From Streptomyces sp. R33 (GTDB lineage: Bacteria; Actinomycetota; Actinomycetes; Streptomycetales; Streptomycetaceae), in the NCBI RefSeq assembly GCF_041200175.1, contig NZ_CP165727.1, positions 62,001-126,000 of the forward strand: a stretch of 64,000 nt of DNA, read 5' to 3'. The notes under the pieces are model-generated. The model saw only the letters and a program-made list of their open reading frames with translations, was not told the DNA's origin and ran no database searches. Positions 17,464-26,690 of this stretch are shown piece by piece. How positions within the stretch are numbered: the first letter of the stretch is position 1; every line of letters begins with the position of its first letter. A program made the translations under genes and the position numbers.

Positions 17464-18362
17464 ACCGCTGCCAGTTCGTTGAAGATCACCAGCGCCGTCA
17501 CGGCGTGAAGCGGCTCTGCGACATCCTCGGCCTCTCCCGCTCGAGCTTCTACTACTGGCGCCGCACCGCGGCCGCGAGGGCGGCCCGGCAGAACGTCGAG
17601 GCCGGGCTCGCGGCTCGGATACGCAAGGTTCACCAGGACTCCGACGGCACCTACGGAGCCCCCAGAATCACTGCCGAACTCCGTGACGAGGGCGGCCCGG
17701 CGGTCAACCACAAGCGCGTCGCGAGGATCATGCGGACCATCGGACTTGAGGGGGTCCGTCTGCGCCGCCGGCACCAGACCACCGTCGCGGACCAGGCCGC
17801 GGCGAAGGCGCCGGATCTGATCGGCCGTGACTTCACCGCGGTCGTAGTGAACACGAAGTACGTAGGAGACATCACGTATCTGCCGGTCAGTGGCGCGAAG
17901 CCGCTCTACCTCGCGACCGTCATCGACCTCGCCTCACGCCGGCTGGCCGGGTGGGTGATCGCCGATCACATGCGAGCCGAGCTCGTCACCGATGCCCTGG
18001 CGGCCGCCGAGCGAACCCGCGGGAGCCTGGCTGGAGCGATCATGCACACCGATCACGGCTCGCAATATACGAGTAGGGCCTTCGCTGAAGCCTGCAGGTC
18101 AGCAGGGGTCCTGCAGAGCATGGGCGCGATCGGGTCCAGCGCGGACAACGCCGCCGCGGAAAGCTTCAACGCCGCCTTCAAGAGGGAGACGCTCAAAGGC
18201 CGGAAGGCCTGGTCGAGCGAGCGTGAGGCCAGGCTCGACGCCTTCCGCTGGCTGACCCGTTACAACACCCGGCGCCGGCACTCCCGCCTCGGTCAGCGGT
18301 CTCCGATCGCCTACGAGAACACCCTCCGACCAGCAGCAACTACCCTGGCCCAAGCCGCATAG
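17460..18362 (+). CDS. IS3-family transposase OrfB (integrase catalytic domain)
   Basis: A 300-residue rve-type DDE catalytic protein. The HTH_21-like N-terminus contains GTYGAPRITAELRDEG. The catalytic residues lie in VGDITYLPV (Asp), HTDHGSQYTS (Asp) and NAAAESFNAAFKRE (Glu). The C-terminus, RRRHSRLGQRSPIAYE, is typical. The frame is intact, so the element may still be active. Confidence 0.92.
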   Translation: MNRCQFVEDHQRRHGVKRLCDILGLSRSSFYYWRRTAAARAARQNVEAGLAARIRKVHQDSDGTYGAPRITAELRDEGGPAVNHKRVARIMRTIGLEGVRLRRRHQTTVADQAAAKAPDLIGRDFTAVVVNTKYVGDITYLPVSGAKPLYLATVIDLASRRLAGWVIADHMRAELVTDALAAAERTRGSLAGAIMHTDHGSQYTSRAFAEACRSAGVLQSMGAIGSSADNAAAESFNAAFKRETLKGRKAWSSEREARLDAFRWLTRYNTRRRHSRLGQRSPIAYENTLRPAATTLAQAA

Positions 18363-18641
18363 ACGTGTTCAAAATCCGGGGTCAAGGCCCCAGTGCACGT
18401 GCCAGCGCGGGTGGTCGGCCAGCCACTTCTTGGTGTGTTTGGCGGTGTGCGAGGACCCGTTGTCGAGCACCACGTGGATCTCCTTGCCTGGCCGAGGACA
18501 CCTACCGCTCCAGCCGCCCCCGCACCCCTTCTTCCAACACGATCACGACCGCCTCCGCCACCAGCACCAATCCCGCCGCTCCTACCTGCGATCCGACGGT
18601 GCTCACGGCGAGGAGGCCCGGCAGCCTGCAGGCTGGGAGCC

Positions 18642-18951
18642 GTGCTGAAGAACCCGCCGGAGTCAATGCAGCACTCCCTGCGTCAGCGCCTGAACGACCA
18701 CGCCCGCCAGAACTGGCCGCAGCTGACCGGCGTGACGGTCCGCTATCGGGCCGGATTCGTCTACGTGGCCGGCGAATTGAAGGGCGGCGAGGCGCTGCCG
18801 CTGTGCCGTCTGCGCTTCACTGGCGACCGCCTGGGGCTTCGCCCTCTACCTCGCCAGCAGCGGCCGCTACGAGGACAACATCCTGCCCAGCGGCTTGCCC
18901 TCCGGCTCACCCGAAGAGGCCCTCGACTGCGCATGCACCCTCTGCCTCTGA
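18642..18951 (+). pseudogene. Small hypothetical protein, frameshifted
   Basis: From the GTG at 18642 the frame reads LKNPPESMQHSLRQRLNDHA and then RYRAGFVYVAGELKGGEALP. Similarity to a recurrent, functionally unknown Streptomyces small protein continues in another frame as WGFALYLASSGRYEDNILPS and EEALDCACTLCL then stop. The shift lies near 18825. No function is known to me. Confidence 0.6.
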
Positions 18952-18954
18952 TCA

Positions 18955-19160
18955 GTCGGCGGCCCTCAGGAGGTCGTCGATCCAGATCATTGCGGCGCGG
19001 AGGTGGAGGCCTGAGAGGTAGCTCTCGGGCGTCTTGTCGTAGCGGGTGGCGCTCCCTCGCCAGGCCTTCGGTTTGTTGATCAGGTGTTCGACGGTGTTCC
19101 GTTCTTTGTAAAGATCGGCGTCGTGGCTGACGGGCGGGCCGCCTCTCGCGCCCTTCTTCT
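18955..19160 (-). pseudogene. IS5-type transposase C-terminal remnant
   Basis: The minus strand reads YKERNTVEHLINKPKAWRGS, then ATRYDKTPESYLSGLHLRAA and stop, the C-terminal part (with the catalytic Glu in NTVEH) of an IS5-like transposase. No N-terminal half or inverted repeats were found nearby. Confidence 0.65.
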
Positions 19161-19489
19161 TGTGGGGACTGCGTGCATCCCGGGCGCCACTGCAGAGCGG
19201 ACAGGGCCTCCGCCGGCTCCGCCCGACGGATGACCCGGCGGTCTCGCAGCACCGTCGTCTGGAAGGTGTCGATCAGGACGCGCCGCTGACCGTGCTGGTC
19301 GACGAGCCGCGAGACCTGCGGGTGCGTGTCACGGGCGGGCGGGTGATGCAGTTGCTGCGTGTGGGTGTGGTCTGGACCGTTCGGCGGCGTCGGTGACGGG
19401 TACTCGCCAAAGTCCGGATATAGAGGGGCGCAAAGCTCTGATTTCACGCCGCAGCGCATAGCTGCGGCGTGCCACGAAAGAGGTATCCG
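19161..19489. other. No gene recognised
   Basis: About 330 bases between a transposase scrap and the Kelch gene. Short overlapping frames only. The Kelch promoter must lie toward its right end, but no clear -10/-35 pair was found. Confidence 0.4.
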
Positions 19490-19585
19490 ATGGGAAGCAG
19501 TAACCAGCCCGGCCGGCGGAAGAGCGCTGCGGAGGTCCTGCTGCGACGTTGTCGCGGCGTCCCGGCCGGTCCAGGGCCGGACTCA

Positions 19586-20782
19586 ATGACGGGCAGCCGA
19601 AAACCGTCACGTCGGCGCTCGCTGTGCCGGCGGCTCGCCGTCACCGCGCTCGCGCCGCTGCTCGCCCTGACGGCCACTGCGGCCAACGCTCAGGACGCAT
19701 GGCTCACCCTGCCCCCGGTACCGACCGCCCGCGCGGCTCTGGCGGGGGCCAGCGCGCCCTGTCCCGAAGAGTCGGACGACACGCGGGCGCACGCGAAGGA
19801 GACCTGCGTGTACACCTTCGGCGGGAGTACGCACTCGCCTGGTCTCACCGTCCTCAACACGGTGGAGGCGTACCGCCCAGCCTTGAACGAATGGCAGACC
19901 CTGTCCCCGCTGCCCACCGCCCGCGACCGGCTGGCCGGCGTGGCGGCGCCCTGCCCCGAGGAGCGCGACGGCGACCGCGGGCCCGCCAAGGGCGGCTGCG
20001 TGTACGCCATCGGCGGGTCCAACCTGGAGTCCGGCTTCCTGGACACGGTGGAGGTGTACCGTCCGGCCGTCGACGAGTGGGAGTCCGTGCCCTCGCTGCC
20101 GACTCCTCGCCGGAGCCTGGCGGGGGCGGCCGCGCCGTGCCCGAAGGACGTCGAGGGCCTGCGCGGCATCTGCGTGTACGCCATCGGCGGCCTGAGCGAA
20201 GCCGGCTCCACGGGCGCGGTCGAGGCATACAGTCCCGCCACCAACCGGTGGGCGACCCTCCCCTCGCTGCCGACGCCCCGCGGGACCCTGGCGGGGGCGG
20301 CCGCGCCGTGCCCGAAGGATGTGGAGGGCCTGCGCGGTACGTGCGTGTACGCCGCCGGCGGGTTCAACGGAGTCGCGGTCCTGGACACGGTCGAGGCATA
20401 CAGTCCCGCCGCCAACCGGTGGGTGGTCCTTCCCTCGTTGTCGGTTCCCCGCGGCTTCCTGGCGGGGACAGCGGCACCGTGCACCGAGGAGCCGAAGGAC
20501 ACCTGCGTGTACGCCATCGGCGGCCGCAACTTTACGGAGGTCCTGGGCACGGTGGAGGAGTACAGCCCTGTCACGAATAGGTGGGCGACCCTGCCTTCGC
20601 TGCCGACGCCCCGCGACTTCCTGACGGCCTCAGCGGCGCCCTGCCCCAAGGACCTCGACAGCGACCGCCGGTACGCCAAGGACACCTGTGTGTATGCCCT
20701 CGGCGGCGAGATCGACACCACCGCGCTGAACACCGCGGAGGCATTCGCCATCGACCGTGACCGCCGCACCGCCCGCAGCTGA
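19586..20782 (+). CDS. Secreted Kelch-repeat protein
   Basis: About 398 residues: an Arg-rich Sec signal peptide (RRLAVTALAPLLALTATAANA, cut after ANA) followed by five to six Kelch motifs, each of the form TCVYAIGG-x-LDTVEAYSP-x-NRWATLPSLPTPR, predicting a beta-propeller. Each blade also carries a Cys in the APCPKD-type loop and another in the CVYA strand, so a disulphide per blade is likely outside the cell. The start is ambiguous: ATG 19586 gives a normal signal peptide, while ATG 19490 has a better RBS (AAGAGG) but a very long n-region. The ligand is unknown, and the neighbour at 21319 is another secreted protein. Confidence 0.8.
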   Translation: MTGSRKPSRRRSLCRRLAVTALAPLLALTATAANAQDAWLTLPPVPTARAALAGASAPCPEESDDTRAHAKETCVYTFGGSTHSPGLTVLNTVEAYRPALNEWQTLSPLPTARDRLAGVAAPCPEERDGDRGPAKGGCVYAIGGSNLESGFLDTVEVYRPAVDEWESVPSLPTPRRSLAGAAAPCPKDVEGLRGICVYAIGGLSEAGSTGAVEAYSPATNRWATLPSLPTPRGTLAGAAAPCPKDVEGLRGTCVYAAGGFNGVAVLDTVEAYSPAANRWVVLPSLSVPRGFLAGTAAPCTEEPKDTCVYAIGGRNFTEVLGTVEEYSPVTNRWATLPSLPTPRDFLTASAAPCPKDLDSDRRYAKDTCVYALGGEIDTTALNTAEAFAIDRDRRTARS

Positions 20783-21318
20783 CCCGCGTGCGAGGAGGCC
20801 CGGAGCCACCGGGAGGCTGGAGGCCGGAGGCAAGGGCAGCCGTTGACGGTATCGATCGCGACGAAATCCGTCGTCAACTCAGCCGGAAGCCGTTGGTACC
20901 AGGTCGCCTATCCGCGTTCGGGAATCTACTGCACGAACATCACCGCTCCCTGCTGACCGGCCACCCGGGGTCCCTGATCTGCGTAGCCCCCCACGGTGGC
21001 ACCGACGGAATCCGGGTTCGTACACGGGCGGAGTTCGGACCCAGCGGACCGGGGAAGCGTGTCCGGGGTTCTTGGCCCGGGCCAGTTTTATGCCTGTCCA
21101 GGGGAGGAGGCAGGCCCCGGCCCGACCATGACCTTCTTAGCAGAGGGTGTTTTTGAACCCTGGCCGGCACGAGGGCGACAGTCCAGGCGCCGATCGGCTA
21201 GGCGAGTGAGACGCCTCGCTCCTTCGGGCATGCCGGAAGGCCGACGCGGGCCCCGGGTGATCGGCTGACTCAGCGCCAGTCGCATGAATACCTCCTGGCG
21301 CGGAAGGAGAAGCACCCG
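20783..21318. other. Intergenic region, no gene recognised
   Basis: About 535 bases between the Kelch gene and the secreted hydrolase. Frames on both strands are short and show no family motif. The right end contains GGCGCGGAAGGAGAAG just before the hydrolase ATG, its ribosome-binding site. Confidence 0.5.
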
Positions 21319-22719
21319 ATGTTCCGGCTGAATTTCCGATCCACAGATCCCGATCCCCGCTTCCGGCGAGCGCGGCTTCTCCGCGTAGGTGCGCTGCTGA
21401 TGGCCGCGCTGACGCCGGCCCTTCCGGCTTCCGCCGCACAGGCCGTTCCCCACGACCACCATCCCGGCCAGGCTCCCCGCCACGCGGTGACCATCCCGAC
21501 GGACGCTACCCAAGACCGACTCCGCGACCCGGTGGTCACGCCCCTCGGTTCGTTCGGTGGAATCCGCTATGTGCAGTACGACGGTGTGTTCGAGGGCGAG
21601 ACGTCGACCGGGCGGTTCCGCGTCCCCTACCGGATCAGCGCTCCTGCCGATCCGCACCGCACCAACGGCACCGCCGTCGTGGAGCCATCACACTTCGTGG
21701 TGGGGCTCGGCGCACTCAATGTCTATCTGCGCAGGGACTTCCTGTTCCGCCAGGGCTTCGTGCACGCCGGTATCGGCTGGAGCACGCTCGGCAACCGCAT
21801 CCTCGACCCTTCGGTGCCCGGCACCTTCATCGAGGGCGGAGTCGAAGAGGACGGAGCCAAGGTCGACGACGAGATCGTCACGGACTTCGCCGAGGCACTC
21901 TCCTCCCGCTCTTCCGGCGCGCGTCCACTGGTCGGCAAGGTGTCCCGACGGTACGGCACGGGCTTCTCTGACAGCTCGGACCCCCTCCTGCGCCTTGTCC
22001 ATTCCGGCGACGCCACAGGCGCGCTCGACCTGGTGCTGCCCATCACCACGGAGGGCTTCGACCCCCAAGCCGACATCGCCGCCGGCCTCTACAAGGGCAA
22101 GGTCCTCATCGTCAATTCAGAATTTGACGATTCGACGAATCTGACCGACCGGGGCATCGTGACCAAGCGGTACCGGTTCTACGTCGTCGCGGGAAGCCCG
22201 CACACCCCGGACCCGCTGGACGCGCCGCTGGACGTGCCGTTCCCGGTGAGGGGGACGACCCCGGCAAGCTTCGTGCCCGCGCTGCGCGCGCACTTCCTGC
22301 AAGGGCACAACTGGGTCCGCAAGGGGTCACCGCCGCCGACGAGCACGCAGTTGCGCACGGCGAGCGACAACACCATCGCCCGGGACGCCAACGGCAACGC
22401 GATCACCGAGGACCGCACCGGCCGGCTGGTGCCCCGGCTGCCGTTCGTCGAACTCGGCGAGGCCCGCTTCATCACCGGCTTCACCGGCAGCTACGACAAC
22501 GTACGCACCGTGCAGCAACTCGGCTTCAGCAGCCACCAGGCCTACGCCAAGGCCTTCGAGAACAAACTCCGCGACTACCGAAAGGCCGGCTTCATCCTGC
22601 CGCAGGACGCCCGTGACATGAGCCGCCGCGCCAAACTGTGCCCCCCGTCCACCTTCACGGAGACCTACCGCGACCACTACGCCGAATTCGTCGCGATCCG
22701 GCCCTGCACGACCCGATGA
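21319..22719 (+). CDS. Secreted alpha/beta-hydrolase-domain protein
   Basis: 466 residues with a signal peptide (LRVGALLMAALTPALPASAA) and the layout of the large actinomycete alpha/beta-hydrolase domain family (Abhydrolase_10 type): YDGVFEGETSTGRFRVPYRI early, then FLFRQGFVHAGIGWSTLGN, and FDPQADIAAGLYKGKVLIVN. The expected nucleophile elbow (G-x-S-x-S/G) appears as GFSDSS, a plausible but not canonical form. AAGGAG lies about 9 nt before the ATG. The enzyme would act outside the cell on an unknown ester or lipid. The frame is complete and ends about 120 bp before an IS5 copy. Confidence 0.75.
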   Translation: MFRLNFRSTDPDPRFRRARLLRVGALLMAALTPALPASAAQAVPHDHHPGQAPRHAVTIPTDATQDRLRDPVVTPLGSFGGIRYVQYDGVFEGETSTGRFRVPYRISAPADPHRTNGTAVVEPSHFVVGLGALNVYLRRDFLFRQGFVHAGIGWSTLGNRILDPSVPGTFIEGGVEEDGAKVDDEIVTDFAEALSSRSSGARPLVGKVSRRYGTGFSDSSDPLLRLVHSGDATGALDLVLPITTEGFDPQADIAAGLYKGKVLIVNSEFDDSTNLTDRGIVTKRYRFYVVAGSPHTPDPLDAPLDVPFPVRGTTPASFVPALRAHFLQGHNWVRKGSPPPTSTQLRTASDNTIARDANGNAITEDRTGRLVPRLPFVELGEARFITGFTGSYDNVRTVQQLGFSSHQAYAKAFENKLRDYRKAGFILPQDARDMSRRAKLCPPSTFTETYRDHYAEFVAIRPCTTR

Positions 22720-22839
22720 GACTCCCTCTGCGTCAGGCGGATGACGCGGAGACTTCTCTGAACCCGGCACGACTGGTTACGCCGATGCTCACGCGAGTCG
22801 TTCGTCGATGAGTGTGGGAGTCAGCCAGGACATCTCTTA

Positions 22840-23727
22840 GAACTGCTATCGGAATGACTTCAGGCGTCGCCAGCAGATGAGTGAGCAAGCGAGGCTGAGG
22901 AAGGCTTCGTGGATGTCGTCGCGGACTTCCCAGCGGATCCGCAATCGGCGGAACCAGTGGAGGTGGGCGAAGGCCCGCTCGACAACCCAGCGTTCGGTGC
23001 CGAGGCCGGAGCCGTGTGGGACGCCGCGTCGGGCGATGACGGGTTTCACGCCCAGGGCCCAGGCCAGGCGTCGGTACTTGTCATGGTCGTAGCCGCGGTC
23101 CCCGAGCACCGTGTCGGGCCGCCGACGGGGCCGGCCGCGCTTGCCGCGAACCGGTGGGACGGCCTGGAGGAGGGGGATGAACTGGGTGACGTCGTTGCGG
23201 TTGCCGCCAGTCAGGATGGCGGCAAGCGGAATGCCGGTGGCATCGGTGATCAGGTGGTGCTTGCTGCCATTCCTGCCCCGGTCAACGGGGCTTCGCCCTG
23301 TTTTGGAGCCCCCTTTAACGCGCGTATGTGGGAGCCGTCGACCACGGCCCGCGAGAAGTCCAGAGCGCCGGCCCCGCGGAGCCGGGCCAGAAGGGTCTCG
23401 TGCAGCCGCGGCCAGACGTCGGCCTCGGTCCACTCAGCCAGGCGCCGCCAGCAGGTCATGCCCGATCCGAACCCCAGTTCCTGCGGGAGGTGTTCCCACG
23501 CGATCCCGGTGTGCAGAACGAACAGGATGCCCTGGAACACCAGCCGGTCCGGATGCCGCTTCCGACCAGGATGACGAGTCCGTCGCTCCACCCTCGGCAG
23601 GAGCGATTCGATCACCGCCCAGAGTTCATCGTCCACTTCCCACGGCTTCCGCCGAGCCACCCCACACCCCCAGATCAACGTTCTCAGGGACATCCAACCA
23701 GCCCGAAGATCATTTCGTTAGGGGTTG
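22840..23727 (-). mobile_element. IS5-family (IS427-like) insertion sequence, copy 2
   Basis: An 888-bp element, the reverse-oriented twin of the copy at 2564-3451, flanked by its own TTA duplication (22837-22839 and 23728-23730). Its right flank TA is also the TA target of the IS630 element that begins at 23731. Confidence 0.93.
22846..23693 (-). CDS. IS5-family transposase, two frames joined by -1 frameshift
   Basis: Same two overlapping frames as copy 1: 23250-23693 (first part) and 22846-23433 (second part), joined by a -1 slip in the same G-rich site. The translated products are identical to copy 1, showing that the two-frame organisation is native. Confidence 0.88.
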
Positions 23728-23730
23728 TTA

Positions 23731-24874
23731 CTGAAGATTTCAGGGTGGGGTCGGTGGGTTGATGGCCAGACCGGTGGCGGTGAGGCAGCCGTCGACAAGG
23801 TGGGGCCGGAGTTGGATTCTGCGTAGCTCGCGGCGGAGTGTGCGGTCGAGGTCGTCGGGTGTGTCGAAGGCGGTGTTGGCCATCGCTCTGCGCACGAGTG
23901 ACCAGATGGCCTCGACCGGGTTCAGGTCTGGTGAGTATGCCGGGAGGTGGATGGTGGTGAGCCAGTCGTGCTCCGCCTCGTACCGCTTCAGCCCGGCGGC
24001 CAGGTGGGTGTTGAGATTGTCCCAAACCACCACGATGGGGCCGTCGAGTTGGATGTGCGCGCGGACCAGGAGGTCGCGGTAGTCCTTCCAGGAGAAGCTC
24101 TTGCGGGCGCCCTTGAGCAGGAGATGGTTGCGGGGTCGGTGGATGAGGCGGTTCTTCTCGCCGAGTTTGTAGCAGCACAGCGCGGCGACCGAGGTCCGGC
24201 GGCGGGAACGGCCGCGGACGCGGATGACGGGGGTCTGTCCGCGTCGGCCCCAGGTGCGGGCCCGGGGCGGAGTCATCGAGAAGCCGGCCTCGTCCTCGAA
24301 GACGAGCCATGCCCCGGACGCCGCCGCGAGGCTTTTACCCGTGGCCAGACCTCCTTCTTCCACAGTTCCACCGCGTGCTCGTCACGCTCGAGGGCTCTGC
24401 GGGCGGGTGCCTGCCAGGACCAGCCGTGCCGTTTCAGCAGCCGCCACACCGTCGGCACCGACAGGGTCAGCCGCAGCCGGCGGCGGATCAGCGTCTGGAC
24501 CCGGGCCAGCGTCCAGCGTTCGTCGTCGAAGCCGTGCGCCGAGGGGCCTTTGCCGAGTTCCTCCTCGAGCACGGCGAACTGGGCGTTGGTGACGGTCGGG
24601 GCGTTCGCCGGACCCGCCGAGCGCAAGCCCTCCATGCCGCCCTCGCGCCAGGCACGACGCCAGCGTTCCACCGACCGCACACTCACCCGCAGATCCTTCG
24701 CGATCAGCGCGGTCTTCTCACCCGCCGCGAACCGCATCCCGGCCTGAAGCCGGATCCCCTCACGAAACGCCCGACGCTCAGCCGTCAGGCCCCCACCCTC
24801 TGGATACCTCACCTCACCGGCATACCGCAGGGATCATGAACCGTCACTACCCGACGACAACGCGAAATCCTCAG
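23731..24874 (-). mobile_element. IS630-family insertion sequence with two-frame transposase
   Basis: A 1144-bp element bounded by TA at 23729-23730 and 24875-24876. The terminal repeats are imperfect (CTGAAGATTTC at the left end against CTGAGGATTTC read inward from the right). It encodes an IS630 transposase on the minus strand. The left TA is also the end of the TTA duplicated by the neighbouring IS5 element. Confidence 0.85.
23740..24812 (-). CDS. IS630-family transposase, two frames joined by -1 frameshift
   Basis: The first frame (24273-24812) holds the HTH region (AKDLRVSVRSVERWRRAWRE) and winged helix. The second (23740-24363) has the DDE core: WLVFEDEAGFSM (first acidic residue), VVVWDNLNTH (second Asp) and LPAYSPDLNPVEAIWS (Glu). 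Similarity runs across the junction as VK-SLAAASGAW if the ribosome slips back one base at the AAAA run (complement of 24333-24336). The programmed frameshift is plausible, but a decay frameshift cannot be excluded with one copy. Confidence 0.85.
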
Positions 24875-24876
24875 TA

Positions 24877-25056
24877 GCTTACCGTTCAAGACCGTGTCCT
24901 ATGTGGTCCGGCGGATGAGTCGCTTGTAGCAGCAGACAACGCCGCCGCCCCCAGCCGGGTGGCGCCGTTGTCGGACAGCCGTAGGCGATCAGCTCGTCCC
25001 GGTCGAGCGGCACCGCGAGGTCGGCGGCCTGCTCCGTGCCGCGGCCGAGCACCAGG
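24877..25056 (-). other. Mixed remnant sequence next to the IS630 end
   Basis: The minus strand contains VCCYKRLIRRTT then stop, resembling the C-terminus of IS5-like transposases (CYKRL). It is preceded by an unrelated-looking stretch (RDELIAYGCPTT) in another frame. Too short to assign securely. Confidence 0.3.
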
Positions 25057-25965
25057 TCAGGTCTGATCCGCGGCGCGCAGGGCCTGCGCCAGCCATTCCA
25101 GCTCCTCGGTCGCGTCGGGCGACGAATCCTGCCCGCGCACACGGTCGACGAGCCTGCGGTAGTGCTCCGCTCCTGCCTCGATCCCGGCGTCCAGGCTGCG
25201 CAGCACGGCGGCCCGGTCGGCGTCACCGAACAGCTCGGACAGCACCTCAGCCGCTGCCGGCCCCTCGGGAGCGACCCCGCCCTTTCTGACCTCCGCGACG
25301 GTCTGCACGATGTGCCTGGCCCACCAGATGGACGCCCCGGGGGGACGGCTCTGCCCCGGTACGGGCGTGTTGAGCTCCATCCATGTGCGCAACCGGGCGC
25401 GGAAACGGGGGTCCCGCACCAATTCGGCCAGTTCGATCCAGGCGTCGACCTGCTCAGGTGTGGGATCGTCGGGCAATTCGATGCTGAAGGTGCGCATGCG
25501 CTCGCGCAGGCGCGGGTCGTCGAGGCCGCCGAACACCTCCTCCTTGAACTCGTCGATGATCTGTTTGCGCTCGGCGGCGGAAAGCCGCGCCAACCGGTTC
25601 ATCAGTGCTGTCTCCTCAACGGTCGAACCTCGTTTCGCCACGGTGGACAGGACGGCCCGGCTCACCTTGAGTGAGCGGATCTGCGCGTCGAGCGCGGCCA
25701 CATGCGCGTCGGCGACCTCGGCGACCGTGGTGCGGCCGCTCAGGACGCGGCAAACGTCGTCGAGCCCGAGGCCCAGCTCCCGCAGGGTGCGGACCAGCTC
25801 GACGCGGGCCACGGACTCGGCGTCGTACAACCGGTAGCCGCCCGCGGAGCGGGCCACAGGCGGCACCGCCCCCTCGTCCGACCAGAAGCGCAGGGTACGC
25901 ACCGGAAGTCCGGTGCGGTGCGCGAGCCGGCCAATGGTGAGCACGTCGGGGCGTTCGTCGTCCAT
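25057..25965 (-). CDS. MerR-family transcriptional regulator
   Basis: 302 residues. The N-terminal MerR winged helix-turn-helix covers about residues 8-75 (LTIGRLAHRTGLPVRTLRFW, then GYRLYDAESVARVELVRTLR). A coiled-coil linker follows (AHVAALDAQIRSLKVSRAVL). The long C-terminal domain of about 180 residues is rich in charged helices (ERKQIIDEFKEEVFGGLDDP, WIELAELVRDPRFRARL) and resembles the helical effector domains of larger MerR proteins. No target operator or divergent gene is evident. The upstream 230 bp is empty, so it may regulate itself or act elsewhere. Confidence 0.85.
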   Translation of the reverse strand: MDDERPDVLTIGRLAHRTGLPVRTLRFWSDEGAVPPVARSAGGYRLYDAESVARVELVRTLRELGLGLDDVCRVLSGRTTVAEVADAHVAALDAQIRSLKVSRAVLSTVAKRGSTVEETALMNRLARLSAAERKQIIDEFKEEVFGGLDDPRLRERMRTFSIELPDDPTPEQVDAWIELAELVRDPRFRARLRTWMELNTPVPGQSRPPGASIWWARHIVQTVAEVRKGGVAPEGPAAAEVLSELFGDADRAAVLRSLDAGIEAGAEHYRRLVDRVRGQDSSPDATEELEWLAQALRAADQT

Positions 25966-26200
25966 GAGTAAGATCCTGAACCCTCCGGCGGCTGGAGACT
26001 CAAGCGCCTCAGTGCGACATCCCGCGAGTTCTCCAGAGCTCTGCCGAGCTTTCTCACCACCGTCAGCGCCGACAGCATGCGCCTCCTCGTCTTCGACCAG
26101 ACTGCAGACTGATCAAATCGGACGAGAAAGCTTCAGGTCCCGAAGTCACGTCACTGACCGGCCGATCACGTGAACGAGAGAGAAGCCCCAGGCCAGGGGC

Positions 26201-26690
26201 TCAGGGTTCCGGCAAGAACCACGGGAACCCACCGGATGTGACACAGGAGGAGGCGCTGACCTGGAGCTCTGCGGACACTGTGCCGGATGGCCCGCTCGGG
26301 TGCCGGAAGACGCCGCCCCGGTCTACGGCCCGGTCTGCGCTGACCTCCGCCACCAGCTCGGGGCGGACCAGCACCACGTCCAGGACGTCACGGCTGCCCC
26401 ACGTCGATGTGAACCGCACACCATCCCAGGGGTGCCCCGGGTCGGTGGCGGCCAGGTGCTCGCCCACCTGGCGGGCCTGTTCCGGGCGCAGGGGGACGGT
26501 GCGGCCGACCGCGCGCAGGCGGCCGGCCGGGTCGTGGCGGCCCAGGACGAGGAGCTGCGGGCGGGCGAGGGTGCCCGTGATGGCGCCGATGATCGCTTCG
26601 CTGGTGTCGCGGCGGCGGACCTTGATCCAGCCGCGCACTGCGGGCCGGTAGGGCTGGCCCATGCCCTTGGGGGGCGGGCCGGCTACTGCT
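26201..26690 (-). pseudogene. ATP-dependent DNA ligase, C-terminal remnant
   Basis: The minus strand reads PYRPAVRGWIKVRRRDTSEA, then AIIGAITGTLARPQLLVLGR, RAVGRTVPL and HPWDGVRFTSTWGSRDVLDV, the OB-fold C-terminal region of actinomycete ATP-dependent DNA ligases. The adenylation domain with the catalytic Lys is missing, and the open frame upstream is only antisense to the next gene. A non-functional fragment of about 160 residues. Confidence 0.75.

Larger units (their letters stand above)
17083..18390 (+). mobile_element. IS3-family insertion sequence
   Basis: A 1308-bp element with terminal inverted repeats beginning GGGCCTTGACCCCGG, flanked by a 3-bp CAG duplication (17080-17082 and 18391-18393). 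It carries orfA and orfB and is inserted in an older IS630 transposase gene. Confidence 0.9.
16884..18490 (-). pseudogene. IS630-family transposase remnant split by an IS3 element
   Basis: A minus-strand transposase of a different IS630 subgroup survives in two pieces. The upstream piece (18394-18490) has VVLDNGSSHTAKHTKKWLAD, with the second catalytic Asp. The downstream piece (16884-17082) has LPHASWLNEVELFLSTLARR, with the catalytic Glu, and ends KPYRWTYDGTPLKTT then stop. The IS3 element at 17083-18390 lies exactly between HVHW and TLPHASW. The N-terminal half is absent. Confidence 0.85.

Noticed and set aside
2561..23730. A 21-kb composite transposon carrying the lanthipeptide genes
   Set aside because: Each IS5 copy has its own target duplication, and the outer flanks do not match each other, so the pair did not move as one unit.
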